Of a DNA stretch of 12,234 bases, positions 10,101 through 12,234 are shown one piece after another. Every line of letters starts with the position of its first letter. Positions within the stretch are counted from its first letter, which is position 1. The notes under the pieces are model-generated. The model saw only the letters and a list, made by a program, of their open reading frames with translations. It had not been told where the DNA came from and did no database searches. Source of the stretch: Stramenopiles sp. TOSAG23-6 (lineage: Eukaryota > Sar); contig LT636210.1 of NCBI GenBank assembly GCA_900128565.1, positions 1-12,234 of the forward strand. The letters are read 5' to 3'. The translations under genes were made by a program, and so were the position numbers.

Positions 10101-12234
10101 CTGAAGATAAAACATCTATAACTTCACTACAAATACTACTCGCACATTTTGTAAAATGTATACAAAACCACTCGATATAATTTTTGATACTTCGATGAGA
10201 CTCATTTCGAGATAATTTAATTTTTACATTTTTGTTTTTGTGCAAAATAATAGGAATGACTGAACCAAGAAGAAGACCAGATGCAGCTAATATAGAATCC
10301 GGTGGGCGAACATCATCTGATTTCTTTTTAAATTCTGCCAGACTTGATATTTTTGATATATTCAACAATTGTAAAAGAAGAAGTGGCTCTTTCGCGAAAC
10401 TCTCTGTGGACGGATCATGATCAGCTACAGAGTAAATTGCATTCATCAACCTTCCATGAACCGTATTTGGGAAAATCATCATTTGTTCTCGGAGCTCAGT
10501 TAGACGATGTCTTCCGATAGAAGGGAGTAATAAACGCGAACACGCGCGGGCTCCTACATATGCATTATGAAAGTCGACATCATTATTCTCGGTGTTTTCT
10601 TTCTGAAGAGAAGAAGCAATTGACAGTAATGCATAAACAAGGTTTTGTGCAGTATCAACACTCGGCTGTGTGTATGAGTAACTAACTCCCGCAGAGGAAA
10701 CTAGCTGAAAATGATTATTGATCATATTGACTATTTGGCATGTAATATATCTACTTTTGTACTGTTTTGGTTCATCAAATATTTCGTCTTTATGGATTTG
10801 CTTCTTGTTTAGTAGCGGTGATTTTGGTGGTATTGGTGGAATCTCATCTGATTTAATGGAATTTTCATCAGATGAAGTAATGACATCAACGCTATCCTTT
10901 GTAAGTAGATGCTGGCTATATTTTTGATCTTGAATTTCTTCATTGTGATCAATGGATGCAACAGACGATGAATTTATGAGAACACTAAGTTCAGAAGCAC
11001 GCGTAGGAGATGCAATCCATTCTCTAGGCCAATCTTCACAATGTGTGATAGATTCATCAATTCTTAACTCTTTTGATAGAATTTCAATTGAATGGGAATC
11101 ATCGAAAACACATTTCTTATCAGGTATTTTTACCTTTGAGTGAGACAAGGGCAAAGCTAATACTAATCTTGCTCCTACCAATGATCCTAACGCCTTCTTT
11201 AAAGCTTCAAATGGACTGGACACAACACTTTTTTCATCTATAGATATAAGGTGCATCCCTTTTAAGATACCTGCTTCTTTGTTCATTGAACCTCGCTTCT
11301 TTGAAAATCCACTTATTTTTATACCTGTTTGTCTAAATTTATCAATACTCTTCACTTTGATTCCTAATCGTAAACCGTCTAATACAAAGGCACACCTAGC
11401 ATCAAGATCATATTTGTAATTATATATTGAGGGGGGATATTTTATTTGACTAGTGTGTACCTCAAGCTTTTGTCCTCGGTCTGATATATCAAGAAGTTCA
11501 TTGGTTCCTTCTTTGGATATATATTTTATGACTATATAGTTGTCAGTTTCATTTGGTATATCGATAATAATTGCGCGACGAAAATTCGCAATGCCATCGA
11601 CAAATTCAATGTCGTTATTATTTTTACACAGAAAAACTACTTGCCCGACCGTAAGATTCTTCTGATATTCATCGAGAGAGTTATCACATCCTTCGGTTAC
11701 AATATTTGCCGACTCAGTAATGTAATCGTGACTTTTATTTACATCATTGAAATCTGAATGGACAGATTCCTCGATATTATTTTGCTTGTTTGAGAAAGCT
11801 AAAGAAGGCTCAATTGTAATAAGACAACGATATAAAATACTCCATACTAAAGGATTACTAGTTTCAAGAGCCATGGGAACATCAACAACACCACTTGGCA
11901 AAACAGACTGTTCAGCGAAAGCCTTTGGTCTATCATTTGCTTTTATATTTGCTATTGAACTTGTCACAGACCCAGAAAGATTTTTACAACCTGAAAGGGT
12001 TGCAAGTGTTTTCATTTCCGCTAGAAGTTTCGATACATATTCCATATATGTTTTAGGCTCTATTATATTTGGTTTACTATACGGCGTAGAATCATATCTT
12101 GTTTCATCTTCGATACTTCTAGTTGTACTAATATTATCTTCATTATTATTTTGGGTGTAAGATTCTACAATATTATCCTCAGTTTTGCTTTCGGTCGAGG
12201 AAGAGTCCTCACAGCTGTTTGAATCGTTCCTTCT
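1162..12234 (-). CDS. Giant HERC1-like HECT E3 ubiquitin-protein ligase with UBA domains (5' end cut by window edge)
   Basis: This frame ends at TGA (1162-1164) and is open to the right edge, giving at least 3690 codons. The first in-window ATG is at 12045; the 63 codons before it have no stop and no Met. Residue numbers here count from that ATG. Visible parts in order: a beta-rich segment (about 131-203); a PDZ-like domain (224-299); long helical, probably armadillo-type stretches with an NLS-like basic patch near 1153-1163; acidic low-complexity runs; two UBA-like domains (2054-2093, 2141-2181); a beta-rich segment; a CUB-like segment (2549-2677); a basic coiled coil (about 3110-3160); and a HECT domain (about 3223-3627) with catalytic Cys3594. 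From the family, it would take ubiquitin from an E2 as a thioester and pass it to a substrate lysine in the cytosol or nucleus. No RCC1 repeats are visible, though they could lie upstream. The HECT domain carries a 30-residue anomalous insert. Substrates are unknown. Confidence 0.96.
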   Translation of the reverse strand, partial: RRNDSNSCEDSSSTESKTEDNIVESYTQNNNEDNISTTRSIEDETRYDSTPYSKPNIIEPKTYMEYVSKLLAEMKTLATLSGCKNLSGSVTSSIANIKANDRPKAFAEQSVLPSGVVDVPMALETSNPLVWSILYRCLITIEPSLAFSNKQNNIEESVHSDFNDVNKSHDYITESANIVTEGCDNSLDEYQKNLTVGQVVFLCKNNNDIEFVDGIANFRRAIIIDIPNETDNYIVIKYISKEGTNELLDISDRGQKLEVHTSQIKYPPSIYNYKYDLDARCAFVLDGLRLGIKVKSIDKFRQTGIKISGFSKKRGSMNKEAGILKGMHLISIDEKSVVSSPFEALKKALGSLVGARLVLALPLSHSKVKIPDKKCVFDDSHSIEILSKELRIDESITHCEDWPREWIASPTRASELSVLINSSSVASIDHNEEIQDQKYSQHLLTKDSVDVITSSDENSIKSDEIPPIPPKSPLLNKKQIHKDEIFDEPKQYKSRYITCQIVNMINNHFQLVSSAGVSYSYTQPSVDTAQNLVYALLSIASSLQKENTENNDVDFHNAYVGARACSRLLLPSIGRHRLTELREQMMIFPNTVHGRLMNAIYSVADHDPSTESFAKEPLLLLQLLNISKISSLAEFKKKSDDVRPPDSILAASGLLLGSVIPIILHKNKNVKIKLSRNESHRSIKNYIEWFCIHFTKCASSICSEVIDVLSSENFSTDIKERKVDTNYRKYTAIEMLLKDSIVGTSMPYIIAELSLLLTSNSNHVLPTRSIVDILPIMVRFATLSYQVCVCFPDILASESQFCNRRKKERLSHIKHSSDCFSVNSLKRDQNAKDNCIHSKEPLNIHWFLSLHKTVIGIISNMSEILIRGSKISSVESNLVGWLHSPIFNCINRRQDNLGLEMDLESKTGGGNSQSNGPNPHNTEYISEDQKNDLTWKKSWSGINVANDLDSSGSGKNVHVQAAEVQNEIQQTQQINSPVFSVYQKITSEVIDTAIKWLECKKPLSKLQRRNQCLIPELDRKLFNIAIRRSGVSLSIEVMDIFRGKESNVDSEFFIRSKDPSEKMMIVWNNIKQMRKLMKQKNAEFKNSRSPEIELFNEQVELLRLLEEEKKYESERSQSKTHSVSNHREWEDKEAQNRSRKLRIYKLRTVHFCHFDIPKSYEEAKSQAEERLDFALKLMPLYDKKFYKKDELDKVLESAIKYALEGFRAPPKVLSKMMRKRNARARSRAFGLNAISELFYQCTRNSFLSCDTDDSKTTMVSDFNEILPRIRSALVSHFTKAENNKNASVYLRSFTNYTHYLADITGASTSTQHEVQNTFYSLHKMIFSWLPQLIHSLRHSPNNCDDLGHAKLCENIFGAFAFDWNKNDIDILLLMPMKFDKIEKSTKTTESSLLSCLLSYLDVSTLAKTHVKAQDETCISSVPGRAEGSNCSGNTELDDELDILFGVDEDDNDEGMSYRTEKEFSSKPNFNNLQESKHLKDALPIIKRAAWGAFKLLGMISMGCTRSSTFDQNTYIRRPKMIAPLYTTILKKLRSDISLATTTLREMSISINPKIKSFHEGRSLENILFSRLMLLVEFNLQMYADNETIDHFSILQNIGLDTLLSVLEWSSPRCKRLTLLFLRRELPSSKTPFREENPHVKSDFKVTKEGSKFKANAMVKDMIRLIGKSVCIDTIYHDGKPSPLSNIPDSRVWESRGFGSGVTQQAISSDTVLLLQTLLKVKSNIDVGNGISVSWSSIVADEISLQLSNIHEMYEDLAIEYKDTDELSYQISSHIAAVGAICVIGGIAPYCFRGCRVLPLPVAQENTDTMRLLGISNREDAANMGTYLFHNVRGDIVHVYYPENSFQMNVNDDVFSEIDEVGSINRIFGIGIDATIIKMPIHTLVPVTTSSFPTELANLLRPGSKLASHLLGKRNTRKTNSFGLASNDTSTKPLLLRLFITVLQNMQQDKTDTSPTINSKDNFPGNPTHTEQTDPLLLSANLKQWQSSFHVCVIRLLSRICSHTILAEQILSCCTYDKPLINIIPNYAGDTQKKYQKKDSIKMPQFLHLLSSLSTSATNLPSLISLRWLEARAVILEQRIIESKDYNFFVEDSRQSSGSDPQQGDSGNTKQIKRMESANTLMHLVGGTYNLQTCQRSLAMNGDDINRAAEWLLTHAGAYVMGGGMYGDSNDDDISTTGDVSNCTANRMNQSQISFGGRNETREATARQLALTAGLPPKLCSLALEISHDEADRAMGWLLDYGQQYLPGISDGKYSGKFVGDNFNRSLSEDEGNAAMCEDVFDDEYDATTMAESSSERHDEDGGSGRMDKNSENGISSCLASENEMFQEYFGGSRGAATGLLERLTGDTAAVARFLRPGTLITVTSKVGPIASVAGITGVVCSLQTNDVNENNISEDEAGNEESSEDIVVSSQSVVLKIFDADIGLHYTQCVPIGQCRRHMLIFGTRLGGRGGKNQSNYAEMLNLLKLHQDTNSNLVIQYARRAMIGLMSAWSARKPFTMFLDTIGGCERLLILSKLMIATESSSRYGDYPGYSKKIAAKKEASRDKGNHDSFISEDSSSSFVRVLKSKLRQALQLSNNDAESIFVRDCAWHVMESTSLITGIAITSRTVESLHPYFPICDYFGVVRFEGAKALQLRFDPRCALGIRSLSTHDTALEIYQADQVTLLEAAAGVFHEKKLIRRFRFEEDENGDPFKGENYVVHNEAFMYRFWSVPRYTNTDNSRCSSNRFGGMDWGFRFDVSPMRGLQWLREEQVLNSPSLEWACWMLGVLLEEENKLARQKHQVHFFNHQKQQKNLIQRNTNDNTRNVGSISTDLKCNRNGVYCADVVAALSRYLRTPGAPYKSRIVAVLTQLLSSPEKFRSTSSLNIGSSDSNTKSKMSKGVSNERKMYVGILDLRPLRYLPTAVVRMVDHAKKKGDIFLPPALQRLAELAAAVKAFPSRAQGGHDTWHFSWPPSLPTTKKYSRGLFGLRSETGLDPPLINRLLHHTKDGVSETQLDSLIAVVEISYTLLHGSRLSDTMASRIWLHANGYKDKNTSRLKSKSAKYDCEQRVLAMSHWKYQMDVSLICWCNNQEIEKGGSLLIMDCDQVTLTKKCKLKYHAISNVPLSDLRYRFALLQFWNKKFADCIELVDLQASSSSWSVGCLLSETLSHCVFREVKTKLLRSAIEASQWVNPSTDRRIKRIRRQITSINNQVDKKSISDSRKKKLQQKINELSTLLASVVEKALNAKPPNLVVQLDNELVRHTLEGGEKLRDPQFSRGLFAQAFSRLHHVSCRRLRAKLDSRNRLFSVKFKGEEGLDWGGLYRDTLSRIVLELFSGDSRSINLMMLCPNGRNGEGTNNDKFLPDPRHTSKISIEMFEFLGKLIGISLRTSAALPFEFAPLVWEQLANPNSNSSQETGLASVHVVEARRLASIEEFSAYYDNKSGEAVEDSHINFVNSSMELNEIEKAFHEKFPDLNFTIGTLGPSTAAIDNDLDVHTWISELVPGGRDVAVTWVNRLEYVNRARKHVCFIFFSNSIFFVRNFVPNDFFFKYFSKIHLLHESYQQVAAIRRGIVTLVPDRALRLLNWNELEVCVCGNPNIDIEIIKKHTTYHGYSASDSPCRRFWRVLKSFSQDDKSKFLQFVWGRSRLPRESVWPRPFKLTKGNSDTSRLPLAHTCFFQIELPPYSSDEVMRQRLLTAIHYSGGEFLIR
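1264..1266 (-). other. Catalytic cysteine codon (Cys3594) of the HECT domain
   Basis: TGC on the minus strand codes for the cysteine in AHTCFFQ, the invariant thioester-forming residue of HECT ligases. The surrounding motif is intact, so the enzyme should be active if the upstream insert is removed or tolerated. Confidence 0.95.
1624..1713 (-). other. In-frame 90-bp AT-rich insert within the HECT domain; candidate non-canonical intron
   Basis: Residues 3445-3474 (VCFIFF through KIH) include ten Phe in 30. They split the conserved helix between EYVNRARKH and LLHESYQQVAAIRRG. Removing exactly 30 codons restores the length I recall for HERC1-type proteins at this point. The minus strand shows a strong donor-like GTATGT at 1713-1708, a branch-like CCTAAC at 1662-1657 and T-rich tracts, but no AG before the LLHE codons. 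The ends share ACAT as a direct repeat (1714-1717 and 1624-1627), so the exact excision point is ambiguous by 4 nt. The possible ends are GT..AT, TG..CA, AT..AC, CA..TA or AC..AT. Short inverted ends are present: ATGTATGTTTT on entry, AAAAATACAT on exit. Inside are a 15-bp direct repeat (ATTTGAAAAAAAAAT at 1641-1655 and 1690-1704, plus strand) and a 12-bp palindrome (1670-1681). It could instead be a translated low-complexity loop. Confidence 0.7.
4015..4401 (-). other. CUB-like beta-sandwich segment of the ligase
   Basis: Residues about 2549-2677 begin HPYFPI and include GAKALQLRFDPRCALG, HDTALEIY, then an insert-rich stretch, and end GGMDWGFRFDVSP. This pattern (HPY, a FDPR strand, a D-x-L-x-I-Y strand and a closing WGF-x-F-x-V strand) resembles the CUB-like or PSI-like segments seen in several giant protist and animal ubiquitin-ligase-type proteins. 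In those proteins it may bind substrates. The fold call is by pattern only and is tentative. Confidence 0.45.
5503..5625 (-). other. Second UBA-like domain of the ligase
   Basis: Residues about 2141-2181 run TARQLALTAGLPPKLCSLAL, then a short loop ending in DRAMGWLLDYG. The three-helix UBA layout is visible: a first helix, a short turn in place of the usual Met-Gly-Phe, then a Leu/Ala helix, then the A-x-x-W-L-L helix. The turn reads AGLPP, so the ubiquitin-binding loop is atypical. It lies about 50 residues after the first UBA domain. The pair could bind ubiquitin chains. Confidence 0.75.
5767..5886 (-). other. First UBA-like domain of the ligase
   Basis: Residues about 2054-2093 include TCQRSLAMNGDDINRAAEWL and end LLTHAG. 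The stretch C-x3-SLA-x-N-GDD-x3-AAEWLL matches the second and third helices of UBA domains closely. The first helix contains LMHLVGGTYN, where VGG takes the place of the usual Met-Gly-Phe loop. UBA domains bind ubiquitin or ubiquitin-like proteins and are known in other giant HECT ligases such as HUWE1. Confidence 0.85.
11149..11376 (-). other. PDZ-like domain near the ligase N-terminus
   Basis: Residues about 224-299 begin GLRLGIKVKSI, continue through AGILKGMHLISIDEKSV and end GARLVLALP. The spacing of a carboxylate-loop-like G-x-x-LG strand, the central G-x-L-x-G-x-x-L-x-S-I-D strand pair, a helix (SPFEALKKALGSL) and a final LVLAL strand fits a PDZ fold. PDZ domains usually bind C-terminal peptides, which would suggest partner recruitment. 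This is a pattern call and is not certain. A beta-rich Tudor-like or SH3-like stretch (about residues 131-203, LTVGQVVFLC to SQIKY) lies just before it. Confidence 0.6.

Noticed and set aside
11747-12160. Plus-strand 137-residue open frame with hydrophobic stretches.
   Set aside because: It is antisense to the ligase N-terminal coding region, which continues open across the same bases. The apparent hydrophobic segments mirror Asn/Asp/Glu/Lys-rich codons on the coding strand.

Overview
The window is AT-rich nuclear DNA from a eukaryote, most likely a single-celled protist. A stramenopile or another marine alga or flagellate would fit, but the sequence does not fix the lineage. The evidence is one giant open frame coding for a HECT-type E3 ubiquitin ligase of the HERC1-like kind, and next to it a secreted EGF-like/TSP1-like repeat protein. 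Neither family has this form in bacteria. The standard genetic code is used: glutamine is CAA/CAG, and the long frame ends in TGA.

Both genes lie on the minus strand and both are cut by the window edges. From the left, positions 1-795 hold the N-terminal 265 residues of a secreted cysteine-rich protein. It has a signal peptide followed by alternating six-cysteine TSP1-like and EGF-like modules, in a 273-bp tandem repeat whose two complete copies in view are identical. Positions 796-1161 are a short spacer holding the ligase 3' end and the upstream region of the EGF-like gene. A perfect 11-bp hairpin and a 12-bp palindrome are visible there, and no gene. Positions 1162-12234 are the ligase, which ends at the left in a HECT domain with its catalytic cysteine and is still open at the right edge. 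It has at least 3690 codons, 63 more than the count from the first in-window ATG at 12045.

The ligase carries, from N to C terminus, a polar acidic tail, a small beta-rich segment, a PDZ-like domain, a very long helical-repeat region, two UBA-like ubiquitin-binding domains, a second beta-rich segment, a CUB-like beta-sandwich segment, a basic coiled-coil stretch and the HECT domain. This layout suggests a large scaffold that recruits substrates or ubiquitin chains and ubiquitinates them in the cytosol or nucleus. The EGF-like protein would act at or outside the cell surface. Nothing ties the two genes functionally; they are simply neighbours in the same direction.

The most interesting signal is a 90-bp, phenylalanine-rich, T-rich segment inside the HECT domain (about 1624-1713). 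It interrupts a conserved helix in frame and without stops. It has an intron-like donor and branch site but no AG acceptor at the position homology requires. Its ends carry an ACAT direct repeat and short inverted repeats. It may be a non-canonical, introner-like intron.
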